64,000 nucleotides of DNA from Sulfuricurvum sp. (GTDB lineage Bacteria; Campylobacterota; Campylobacteria; Campylobacterales; Sulfurimonadaceae), in the NCBI RefSeq assembly GCF_023229695.1, contig NZ_JALNYS010000018.1, positions 5,431 through 69,430 of the forward strand, written 5' to 3'. Position numbers and translations under genes: made by a program. Below are positions 41,806-50,180 of this stretch, piece by piece. Under the pieces are notes generated by a model. It saw only the letters and a list, made by a program, of their open reading frames with translations, was not told where the DNA came from and did not search any database. The stretch's first letter is position 1; each line of letters begins with the position of its first letter.

Positions 41806-43590
41806 ATGAGTCGCATGAAATATTTTCTATTTTTTGTATTGTTTTTCAATACCCTGATATTTGCCGAACCTGCATTCTTAATGCCCGAAGAGGCGTTCAA
41901 AGCTTCGGCCCATATGAAAAAGCGATGCACTGTATCGGCGACCATAGAGTTGGGAAAGGATATCTATCTCTACCGCTCCAAAATCACCGCTAAAGTTCTG
42001 GAAACAAAGAGCGGTATCGAAGTTGATCGTCTCGTCCTCCCCGAAGCCATCGATCATGACGGCGAAAAAGTGTACACTGCTTCACTCACCTTTGATATCC
42101 CTCTGGTAAAAACCAAAGAGATGAGCGATATCGTCCCGATCACCCTCGTGATCGGCTATCAGGGATGTTCTGAGCAGGGGCTATGCTATGAGCCGATGAA
42201 ATCCACCTTTGCTTTTGATATCGAAACCTCTAAACTCCTCTTAAAAGAGAGCGATAAAGCACCCCTAAAAACCACAGTTTCCAGCGGGGGAAAAAGCCCG
42301 ATTACCGTCTCTGAAACCGATCAAATTACCCAAACGTTTATCGAGGGGAACGTACCGCTTATCCTTGTGACCTTTTTTACCTTCGGTCTGCTCCTTTCCC
42401 TAACACCGTGTATTTTTCCGATGATTCCGATCCTCTCATCGATCATCGTGGCGCAAGGGAAAAATATGAGTGCACGCCGAGGCTTCATCCTCTCCCTCGT
42501 CTATGTCCTCTCGATGTCGGTCGCCTATACGATTGCAGGCATATTGGCGGGACTATTCGGCGGAAATATCCAAATCGCGATGCAGAACCCGTGGGTTATT
42601 TCAACGTTTGCACTCCTCTTTGCAGGTCTTGCCGTTTCGATGTTCGGATACTTTAAAATCGGGCTCCCCTCATCATGGCAAACCCGCCTCACCAAATCTT
42701 CCGAAAAGGCAAGTTCCAAAGGGGGCTACCTCGGGGTCGCAATCATGGGCTTCTTATCCGCACTGATCGTCGGACCTTGCGTTGCTCCTCCTCTTGCCGG
42801 AGCACTCGTTTACATCGGTCAAAGCGGCGATGCGCTCCTCGGCGGTGCGGCACTCTTCGTCCTCAGTATCGGGATGGGAATTCCATTGCTGCTTATCGGA
42901 ACAGGTGCGGGTAAATACATGCCTCGTCCCGGCGGATGGATGGACACGGTATCGCATATCTTCGGCGTCGTGATGCTTTCTATTGCGATCTGGATGCTTA
43001 GCCGTATCCTCCACCCTTCACTTACCATGCTCCTTTGGGCGGCATTTTTGATTATTATCTCGATCTATTTGGGTGCACTCGAATCGCTGCAAGGCAATCA
43101 TAAAGGGATAAAGCCGTTTCTCAAAGGGATTGGAATTTTGATGCTCGCCTATGGGCTGATTCTCTTTTACGGTGCAATCAAAGGGGAGACAAATCCCCTC
43201 GCTCCTGTGAGCGAAAAAGCAGCTACCCCCTTAGAATTTAAAACGATCCACTCTTCCGAAGAGCTCGATGCGCTATTGGCCGAGAACAAAGGGAAAAAAG
43301 TGATGCTCGATTTCTACGCCGATTGGTGCACTGCCTGCAAAGAGCTCGATGAAATCACCTTCAAAGACCCTGCTGTGATACAATCACTGAATCATTACGT
43401 TTTGGTACGTGCCGACGTTACCGCCGACAGTGATAGCGAAAAAGCGCTGACCAAACGGTTCAACCTTTTCGGCCCCCCGGCAATGATCTTTTTCAATGAG
43501 AGCGGAAAATTGATCCAAGGTGGTGATCTTATCGGGTATAAAGATCCGCAAAGCTTTATCACCCATATTAAAACATTGGAGACAAAATGA
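41806..43590 (+). CDS. dsbD: Thiol:disulfide interchange protein DsbD
   Basis: A 594-residue inner-membrane electron conduit from cytoplasmic thioredoxin to the periplasm. Order: signal peptide, N-terminal DsbD-alpha domain (about 25-140), an eight-helix membrane domain with its two reactive cysteines in LTPCIFPMIPIL and GPCVAPPLAGAL, and a C-terminal thioredoxin domain with WCTAC (FYADWCTACKEL). It keeps periplasmic thiol proteins, here perhaps the rhodanese and the thioredoxin-like neighbour, reduced. Start ATG at 41806 after AAAGGA; a second ATG is three codons in. Confidence 0.94.
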   Translation: MSRMKYFLFFVLFFNTLIFAEPAFLMPEEAFKASAHMKKRCTVSATIELGKDIYLYRSKITAKVLETKSGIEVDRLVLPEAIDHDGEKVYTASLTFDIPLVKTKEMSDIVPITLVIGYQGCSEQGLCYEPMKSTFAFDIETSKLLLKESDKAPLKTTVSSGGKSPITVSETDQITQTFIEGNVPLILVTFFTFGLLLSLTPCIFPMIPILSSIIVAQGKNMSARRGFILSLVYVLSMSVAYTIAGILAGLFGGNIQIAMQNPWVISTFALLFAGLAVSMFGYFKIGLPSSWQTRLTKSSEKASSKGGYLGVAIMGFLSALIVGPCVAPPLAGALVYIGQSGDALLGGAALFVLSIGMGIPLLLIGTGAGKYMPRPGGWMDTVSHIFGVVMLSIAIWMLSRILHPSLTMLLWAAFLIIISIYLGALESLQGNHKGIKPFLKGIGILMLAYGLILFYGAIKGETNPLAPVSEKAATPLEFKTIHSSEELDALLAENKGKKVMLDFYADWCTACKELDEITFKDPAVIQSLNHYVLVRADVTADSDSEKALTKRFNLFGPPAMIFFNESGKLIQGGDLIGYKDPQSFITHIKTLETK

Positions 43591-43979
43591 AAAAAGTCCT
43601 CTTAGCCCTCCTTCTCATCAGCAGTTCACTCTTTGCCGAACTCGATTGGGCCCCTTCGTATGAGCAGGGGTTGGCTCAGGCCAAAAATGAGCACAAAATC
43701 GTGATGCTGATGTTCTCGAAAAAAACCTGCAAAATGTGCAACATCATGAAAAAAAGCGTCTATGAAAACGACGAAGTTGCCGAATACGTCAAAAGCTTTT
43801 ATGTCTCTATCGAAATCGATGTCGAACTCCATCCCGACAAATACGGCTATGCGGTGTTCGGTACCCCGACCTATTATTTTTTGGGTTCCAACGGCAAACA
43901 AATCGGACGGATGATGGTGGGCGGTGCAACGGCAGAGGGGTTCTTGCAAAAACTCAAAGAGGTGAAACAGGGTAAATAA
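43587..43979 (+). CDS. Periplasmic thioredoxin-fold protein (SoxW/thioredoxin_7-like)
   Basis: A 130-residue exported protein with a signal peptide (LLALLLISSSLFA), the redox motif CKMC in SKKTCKMCNIMKKSVYEN and a cis-Pro loop (FGTPTYYFLG). It overlaps the dsbD stop by 4 bp, so it is probably a DsbD client that reduces periplasmic disulfides or persulfides. Related small thioredoxins accompany sulfur-oxidation genes. Confidence 0.88.
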   Translation: MKKVLLALLLISSSLFAELDWAPSYEQGLAQAKNEHKIVMLMFSKKTCKMCNIMKKSVYENDEVAEYVKSFYVSIEIDVELHPDKYGYAVFGTPTYYFLGSNGKQIGRMMVGGATAEGFLQKLKEVKQGK

Positions 43980-44057
43980 TCAATGCGGCGTTGATACTGG
44001 CCAAAGCATATGGGTCCAAGGGTGAAGTAAGCGTGAACTTTTGGAGTGAAGTGCCGT

Positions 44058-46715
44058 TTATTCCGCTAACGGAGTGTTTATTCCATTACCGGTTGTTTCG
44101 TTGTGCATCAAATCCTCTAAATTATCGGGGATTGTGACGATCATTTTTGTTTTGGCGGCAACGCCCTTTTCGTTTAACGGCGATTTTGCCAATATCGCCT
44201 CAATATCCCCATTAAAATCTGCTATCGCAAAATGATCCCCCCACAATCGGAAGATCATATATTCAGGGAGCTTCTCGGACAAATAGGCTGCAAATAGAGC
44301 AATGAGCTCATTCCCTTTTTCCCATCCGTACCTTTTATTGAAGTGATGAAAATCAACCAGCGAAACGATACAGAGCGTTTCGGGTTTAGCATGTTCCGAA
44401 CGGCCGTTCAGCGTCATCGTAAAATAATCTTCATTATAAAGTTTGGTCAATTTGTCTTTAAAAAAATAACTGAGCCGCTCCTCTTCCAAAGCACTGCTCC
44501 CGAACTGACTGATAGAAGCATCGATCGTGATACCGCTGAGAACTTTCGAAGCGGCATTGACGACGGCCGGATGATACATTTTTCCGCTCAACGCGTTCAG
44601 CTCGATCAATGATTCCGCGACCTCTTTTCTCGGTTTATAAATACGGTTGGTCGTCATCGCGTCAAAGGAATCGGCCACCGCAAGAATAGAACCCAAAAGT
44701 GGAATTTCACCCCCTTTTTTCCCCTTCGGATAACCGCTTCCGTCGTAACGTTCATGATGATCCAGCATAACCTGTGCCATTTCCTGATAAAAATTGACGG
44801 TGGAAAGGACCTTGTACCCTGCCGCAACATGCTCCTTGATCAGTTCATACTCCAATACGCTCAGATGTCCCGGCTTGAGCAAAATAGAATCGGGGGTAAC
44901 CACTTTTCCGATATCGTGCAGTTTTGCCGCCTCCACCAGCCTCTGAATCTCTTTCTCAGGCAACTCCATCTCCCGGGCTATCAACTCGGCATAATGGGCT
45001 ACCCGTTGCGTATGCCCTGCCGTATACGTATCGCGCTGTTCAATCATATTGACGAGAGCATCGATAAAGTTCTGGTAGTTTTTAAGCCGTTCTTCGTTCA
45101 GCAGGCTGATTTGCTCATGCTGGGAAAAAGAATGAAGGGCAAATCCGATATCGCCTGCGAGCTCTTCAAGCATATTTTGCTCTTCTGCGCTAAACCCGTA
45201 GCGATGCGCTGTACAAATCGTCAATACTCCCATAGGATCACCGTAGTTACTTCGTTTCAGCAAGAGGGCATACATCGCCGTAATCTTGTAGTACTCGGCT
45301 TTATTTTTGCAATCAGAAGGTACTTTCTCATCAAAAGAGGTAATCATAATATTTTTCCCCTCATCAAAAGCGAGACGGTCGATATCGGTCACACTGTTAT
45401 CCTCTACAACACCGTATGCGGCGCCAACCACTAGCACCCCATCCTCCACAATCGATATTTTTGCACTCTTAAAGGCCTCATTTGAACTCAGACACAGCGT
45501 AGCTTTTTCTATCAGCTCCTCTTTGGAACGGGTTGTAATCAGCATCTGATTGATATCCGCCACCGTACGCAGAATACTCCTGAGGTATTTTTCATTCAGA
45601 TAGGCCTCTTCCAGTTTCGCACTTTTGTCGTAAAGATGCCGTGTCTTTTCCGCAATCTTCTCCTCCAGCGATCGATTAAGGTTGTTTAAAACCCTTTTAG
45701 CCTCTCGGAGACGGCCATTGACTTTAGCAATGTAAGACAACACAATCAGCGATACCAGAAGCAACACGGTTCCGATCAAAATATAAACCCCGTATTTTTT
45801 GACAAAATAGGAAATAGCCGCTTTTTTGAGCTGTGCGTAAGGGCCAAGTTCAAGCTCTTTTAGACACTCATGGATACTTTGGTAATCTAACGGTATTGTC
45901 CATCCGGCACTCTTGGATTTCAGCGCCGCTTCGGAGTGTTCCGGCATCGATATCAATGCAATGGCTACTTTTTCGGCCAATTGTCCGGATGTATGCCGGG
46001 TTGTCGCAAACGGCCACTCCGGGTACAGAGCGGTACTGCACTGATAGAAAAAGGCCGGGTGCTTTTTTGGATTGATCACGGTAAAATCGTCGATCTCAAT
46101 TTTATTCTCTTTATCCATCCGTTCCAATGTATCGGTTCGGACCGTTCCGGCATCGGCTTTGCCGCTTTGTACCGCATATACGACCGCCTCATGCGTTCCG
46201 TAAAAGGTTACGGTGAACTGATTCAGGCTTAAATTGTCCCCTTTCAATTCCCGTAATGCCATAATCCAGCCTCCGAAAGAGTCCGGATTGACAGCGGCGA
46301 TTTGCTTGCCGACCATATCCTCTAAAGAAGATATCTCCGTATTGGAAGCTTTGGTAAAAATCACCCCGCCGAACTGGGTTTGGGCGTTTCCGTCGAGACC
46401 CCTATTTTTCAATGTCGCGATTCGGGAAATACCGAATCGGTTTTCCAATTCGACATAATACGCAGAGTTGGTAACAACAAAATCGATTTTGTTATCTCGC
46501 AAATAGAGGGGGAACTCCTCAAATCGCAAAGGGAGAATGTGAAACTCGTATTCGGGAATTTTTTCATTCAGATACAAGGCGGTAGGATTCCACATACTTT
46601 CCGTCTCACTGAAGTTTTTATGCGCCAAAACACCTATCGAGACGCTCTGCTTTGCATACACAATTACTTCACCTGCCAGTAAAAAGAGGAGAATCAAAAT
46701 GTTAATTTTTATCAT
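44058..46715 (-). CDS. PhnD-like sensor / GAF / HD-GYP c-di-GMP phosphodiesterase
   Basis: An 885-residue membrane receptor. Signal anchor (about 1-21); PhnD-type periplasmic binding domain (25-285); membrane helix (308-330); coiled coil (335-375); GAF domain (380-530); HD-GYP phosphodiesterase with HD (600-601, KLHDIGKV) and GYP (661-663, DGSGYPKG); then a C-terminal GGDEF-like domain whose motif reads WGDHF (825-829), so probably not a cyclase. Ligand binding outside the cell, possibly phosphonate, phosphite or another oxyanion, would control c-di-GMP breakdown. Stands alone. Confidence 0.92.
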   Translation of the reverse strand: MIKINILILLFLLAGEVIVYAKQSVSIGVLAHKNFSETESMWNPTALYLNEKIPEYEFHILPLRFEEFPLYLRDNKIDFVVTNSAYYVELENRFGISRIATLKNRGLDGNAQTQFGGVIFTKASNTEISSLEDMVGKQIAAVNPDSFGGWIMALRELKGDNLSLNQFTVTFYGTHEAVVYAVQSGKADAGTVRTDTLERMDKENKIEIDDFTVINPKKHPAFFYQCSTALYPEWPFATTRHTSGQLAEKVAIALISMPEHSEAALKSKSAGWTIPLDYQSIHECLKELELGPYAQLKKAAISYFVKKYGVYILIGTVLLLVSLIVLSYIAKVNGRLREAKRVLNNLNRSLEEKIAEKTRHLYDKSAKLEEAYLNEKYLRSILRTVADINQMLITTRSKEELIEKATLCLSSNEAFKSAKISIVEDGVLVVGAAYGVVEDNSVTDIDRLAFDEGKNIMITSFDEKVPSDCKNKAEYYKITAMYALLLKRSNYGDPMGVLTICTAHRYGFSAEEQNMLEELAGDIGFALHSFSQHEQISLLNEERLKNYQNFIDALVNMIEQRDTYTAGHTQRVAHYAELIAREMELPEKEIQRLVEAAKLHDIGKVVTPDSILLKPGHLSVLEYELIKEHVAAGYKVLSTVNFYQEMAQVMLDHHERYDGSGYPKGKKGGEIPLLGSILAVADSFDAMTTNRIYKPRKEVAESLIELNALSGKMYHPAVVNAASKVLSGITIDASISQFGSSALEEERLSYFFKDKLTKLYNEDYFTMTLNGRSEHAKPETLCIVSLVDFHHFNKRYGWEKGNELIALFAAYLSEKLPEYMIFRLWGDHFAIADFNGDIEAILAKSPLNEKGVAAKTKMIVTIPDNLEDLMHNETTGNGINTPLAE

Positions 46716-46763
46716 AATTTAATTATATCGGATTCGGAAAAAAAAAGAGGAATAAAAGTAAAG

Positions 46764-46781
46764 CGTGCGCCGAGGCGCACG
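46764..46781 (-). terminator. Intrinsic terminator after fusA
   Basis: CGTGCGC/GCGCACG stem with a CGAG-type tight loop, followed on the minus strand by CTTTACTTTTATTCC. It would end the long ribosomal/RNA polymerase transcript just after the fusA stop. Confidence 0.7.
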
Positions 46782-46793
46782 GAGTGGGGAAAA

Positions 46794-48878
46794 TTAGCTG
46801 TTACGCTTTTTGATGATCTCATCGGCAACGTTACGTGGAACCTCTTCGTAGTGATCGAATTCCATAGAGTAGCTTGCACGACCCTGTGTCGCTGAACGAA
46901 GGTCGGTTGAGTAACCGAACATTTCAGACAACGGTACGAACGCATCAACGATTTTGTTACCGGAACGGTCACCCATATTGTTGACTTGTCCGCGACGGCG
47001 GTTAAGGTCGCCGATAACGTCACCCATGAAGTTCTCAGGAACTTCAACTTCGACTTTCATCATCGGCTCAAGGATCGCAGGGTTTGCTTTACGGCAAGCC
47101 TCTTTGAATCCCATAGATGCAGCGAGTTTAAACGCCATCTCAGAGGAGTCAACCTCATGGTAAGATCCGTCATACAATGCTACTTCGATGTCCTCGATCG
47201 GATAACCGGCGAGAACCCCTTTTTGCATTGCTTCTTTACACCCTTTTTCAACGGCAGGAACGTACTCTTTTGGAATAACCCCCCCTTTAATTTCGTTGTG
47301 GAAGATGTAACCGGTACCGGCAACGCCCGGCTTGACACGAATATAGATGTGACCGAACTGTCCGCGTCCACCGGATTGTTTCGCGTACTTGTACTCTTGG
47401 TTCACTTCGTTACGGATAGATTCACGGTACGCAACCTGAGGAGCTCCGACTTCCGCTTCGACTTTAAATTCACGAAACATTCGGTCAACAAGGATTTCAA
47501 GGTGAAGCTCACCCATTCCGCTGATGATCGTTTGGCCTGTCTCTTCGTCGGTGTGAACACGGAACGATGGATCTTCTGCCGCCAGTTTTGCTAACGCGAT
47601 ACCCATTTTTTCTTGGTCTACTTTGGTTTTAGGCTCAACCGCAACCGAGATAACCGGCTCAGGGAAGTGCATACGCTCTAGTACTAGACGTTCGCGCTCA
47701 TCACATAGCGTATCACCAGTCGTTGTATCTTTAAGACCTACAACCGCACCGATTTCACCCGCATAGAGAGATTTGATCTCTTCACGTTTGTTCGCGTGCA
47801 TCTTAACGATACGTCCGATACGCTCTTTTTTACCTTTGATGGTGTTATAAGCATAGGTACCTGATTCAAGAACACCACGGTACACACGTACGAAAGTGAG
47901 CTGTCCGACGAATGGGTCGGTCATAATTTTGAACGCAAGACCGGCGAATGGAGCATCGTCTGTTGATTCAACATCCACTTCAACCTCTTCATCGTCTTCC
48001 ATGGTCCCTTTGATAGCCGCAACTTCCAAAGGTGACGGTAGGTAATCAACAACCGCGTCCAGAAGCGTCTGAACCCCTTTGTTTTTAAACGCCGTTCCGC
48101 ATGTCATAGGGATGATTTCCATTTTAAGACATCCGGCTTTGATCCCGCGCATGATCTCTTCGTTGCTAAGTTCGCCCTCTTCGAAGAATTTCTCCATCAA
48201 AGTATCGTCACCCTCAGCAGCCGCTTCCATCATTTGGGCACGGTATTTATCGGCAATTTCCACCATATCCGCTGGAATTTCTGCTTCATGATAGTTTGAA
48301 CCCATCGCTGCATCTTCGTCCCAAAGGATTGCTTTCATTTTAACGAGATCGATGATCCCTTTAAACTGATCTTCAGCACCGATCGGAAGTTGAATGGCGA
48401 TTGGGTTGGCTTTAAGGCGCGCACGGATTTGCTCTTCTACGTTGTAGAAATCAGCACCGGTACGGTCCATTTTATTAACGAAAACCATACGAGGAACCCC
48501 GTAACGGTTTGCTTGACGCCATACTGTTTCTGATTGCGGTTGAACCCCGCCAACCGCACAGAATACCGCTACAGCACCATCAAGTACACGCATGGAACGC
48601 TCAACTTCAATGGTGAAGTCAACGTGGCCCGGAGTGTCGATGATGTTGATTTGTTTGCCGTTCCATTCACAGGTAGTCGCCGCAGAGGTAATGGTAATAC
48701 CACGTTCTTGCTCTTGCTCCATCCAGTCCATAGTTGCTGCACCTTCGTGAACTTCACCGATTTTGTGTGATACACCGGTGTAGAACAAGATACGTTCCGT
48801 TGTGGTCGTTTTTCCCGCGTCGATGTGAGCGGCGATACCGATGTTTCTAACGTCTTCTAGTTTATGGGATCTTGCCAT
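46794..48878 (-). CDS. fusA: Translation elongation factor G
   Basis: EF-G, 694 residues, the GTPase that drives translocation. G1 AHIDAGKTTTTERIL, switch II DTPGHVDFTIEVERSMR and NKMDRTGADF are intact; domain IV has KQSGGRGQFGHIYIRVKP. Last gene of the str-type cluster (rpsL, rpsG, fusA). tuf is not here but at 62.4 kb, so the usual rpsL-rpsG-fusA-tuf order is split. Confidence 0.97.
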   Translation of the reverse strand: MARSHKLEDVRNIGIAAHIDAGKTTTTERILFYTGVSHKIGEVHEGAATMDWMEQEQERGITITSAATTCEWNGKQINIIDTPGHVDFTIEVERSMRVLDGAVAVFCAVGGVQPQSETVWRQANRYGVPRMVFVNKMDRTGADFYNVEEQIRARLKANPIAIQLPIGAEDQFKGIIDLVKMKAILWDEDAAMGSNYHEAEIPADMVEIADKYRAQMMEAAAEGDDTLMEKFFEEGELSNEEIMRGIKAGCLKMEIIPMTCGTAFKNKGVQTLLDAVVDYLPSPLEVAAIKGTMEDDEEVEVDVESTDDAPFAGLAFKIMTDPFVGQLTFVRVYRGVLESGTYAYNTIKGKKERIGRIVKMHANKREEIKSLYAGEIGAVVGLKDTTTGDTLCDERERLVLERMHFPEPVISVAVEPKTKVDQEKMGIALAKLAAEDPSFRVHTDEETGQTIISGMGELHLEILVDRMFREFKVEAEVGAPQVAYRESIRNEVNQEYKYAKQSGGRGQFGHIYIRVKPGVAGTGYIFHNEIKGGVIPKEYVPAVEKGCKEAMQKGVLAGYPIEDIEVALYDGSYHEVDSSEMAFKLAASMGFKEACRKANPAILEPMMKVEVEVPENFMGDVIGDLNRRRGQVNNMGDRSGNKIVDAFVPLSEMFGYSTDLRSATQGRASYSMEFDHYEEVPRNVADEIIKKRNS

Positions 48879-48958
48879 GATAATAGCCCTTAATAGAGTT
48901 TAAAGTGGATAGGGGAATGATAACCCAAGCGGGTTATCAAAAGGTTACGCCCTAAAAA

Positions 48959-49035
48959 TCTGCCTCAGTATGAGGCAAGCTTTAGTGCCTTAGCGGCTAG
49001 CGCAGCAACCGGGGCTTAGCTCCGGTTGCGTTCTA
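48959..49035 (+). repeat. Dispersed palindromic repeat between rpsG and fusA
   Basis: GCCTCA-GTA-TGAGGC hairpin, then AAGCTTTAGTGCCTTAGCGG, CTAGCGCAGC, then stem AACCGG...CCGGTT and GCGTT. Same order as the copies at 19.3 kb. It sits inside the ribosomal operon and would be transcribed as its reverse complement. Confidence 0.8.
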
Positions 49036-49050
49036 ACCAAAATGGGATTC

Positions 49051-49518
49051 TTACCAGCGATAGTGAGCGAACGCTTTATTCGCTTCTGCCATTTTGTAAG
49101 TATCCTCTTTACGTTTGAATGATGACCCTTTATCGTTGGCAGCATCCATCAATTCGTTTGCAAGACGTTCAGCCATAGTACGTTCATTACGTTTACGCGC
49201 GGCATCCGTCAACCAACGGATTGCAAGTGAAAGCTGGCGAACAGGGCGTACTTCTACTGGAACTTGGTAGGTCGCTCCACCCACACGGCGGCTTTTCACT
49301 TCGATGACCGGTTTGATGTTATCGATGGCTGCATTAAATACTTCAATACCGGTTTTTTCACCACGTGAACCGATAATATCAAGAGCACCGTACATAATTT
49401 TCTCTGCGGTGCTTTTTTTTCCGTCCCACATGATTTTGTTGATAAACTTGGTCAATACTTTTGATCCGTGAACCGGGTCAGGCATAATTTCGCGAACGGG
49501 CGCTTTTCTTCTTCTCAT
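49051..49518 (-). CDS. rpsG: 30S ribosomal protein S7
   Basis: S7, 155 residues, nucleates assembly of the 30S head. Standard sequence (APVREIMPDPVHGSKVLTKF, RRVGGATYQVPVEVRP, NKAFAHYRW end). Second gene of the rpsL-rpsG-fusA group; a palindromic repeat separates it from fusA. Confidence 0.97.
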   Translation of the reverse strand: MRRRKAPVREIMPDPVHGSKVLTKFINKIMWDGKKSTAEKIMYGALDIIGSRGEKTGIEVFNAAIDNIKPVIEVKSRRVGGATYQVPVEVRPVRQLSLAIRWLTDAARKRNERTMAERLANELMDAANDKGSSFKRKEDTYKMAEANKAFAHYRW

Positions 49519-49591
49519 AATGTTTCCTTCAATGTTATTTCATTTACTCAAAAAACGGTCGTCAAAAACCGAATCTTGTCTGACTATTTGA

Positions 49592-49972
49592 CTATTTTTT
49601 AGCCTTAGCTTTTTTCGTACCGTATTTAGAACGAGATACTTTACGGTCTTTAACACCCGCTGTATCCAATGCACCACGTACGATATGGTATTTAACCCCC
49701 GGTAAGTCTTTTACACGGCCGCCGCGAACAAGAACGATAGAGTGCTCTTGCAAGTTGTGACCCTCACCGCCGATATAACTAATAACTTCAAACCCGGATG
49801 TCAAACGTACTTTAGCAACTTTACGAAGCGCCGAGTTCGGTTTTTTAGGGGTTGTAGTATATACACGAGTACATACACCACGACGTTGTGGGCATGACAC
49901 CAAAGCGGGTGATTTTGATTTTTTCACTACCGCTTGTCGCTCTTTACGAATAAGTTGGTTGATTGTTGGCAC
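49592..49972 (-). CDS. rpsL: 30S ribosomal protein S12
   Basis: S12, 126 residues, lines the decoding centre. TTPKKPNSALRKVAKVRL includes the lysine usually changed in streptomycin resistance, here the wild-type form. Start ATG preceded by AAAGGAG. First gene after rpoC, 208 bp downstream. Confidence 0.97.
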   Translation of the reverse strand: MPTINQLIRKERQAVVKKSKSPALVSCPQRRGVCTRVYTTTPKKPNSALRKVAKVRLTSGFEVISYIGGEGHNLQEHSIVLVRGGRVKDLPGVKYHIVRGALDTAGVKDRKVSRSKYGTKKAKAKK

Positions 49973-50038
49973 ACAATCTCCTTTGTTGAAATGTTCCAGT
50001 AGAATTTTAATCCACCCATAGGGGACTAATAAACGCGC

Positions 50039-50044
50039 AATATT
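50039..50044 (-). promoter_or_regulatory. Possible -10 box of rpsL
   Basis: TAATAT on the minus strand in GGTAATATTGCGCG, about 65 bp before rpsL and after the hairpins that follow rpoC. A separate promoter for rpsL-rpsG-fusA is plausible; the box is weak. Confidence 0.3.
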
Positions 50045-50120
50045 ACCTGTTTATTGATTAAAAATAGCTTATTTTAAGGAAGTTTTAAATTGAAGGAGAG
50101 ATGAAAGCAGATAAATAAAA

Positions 50121-50171
50121 AGGACACCAAAGTGTGTGAACTTTCCGCTGAGGGCATTATGCCCCCTGCGG
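50121..50171 (-). terminator. Hairpins after rpoC (terminator or attenuator)
   Basis: On the minus strand, just after the rpoC stop, a stem GCGG...CCGC enclosing GGGCATAATGCCC (50145-50171) is followed by a short GTGT-type hairpin and then TTTTTATTT. It would reduce read-through into rpsL. Confidence 0.45.
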
Positions 50172-50180
50172 GTAAAACTT

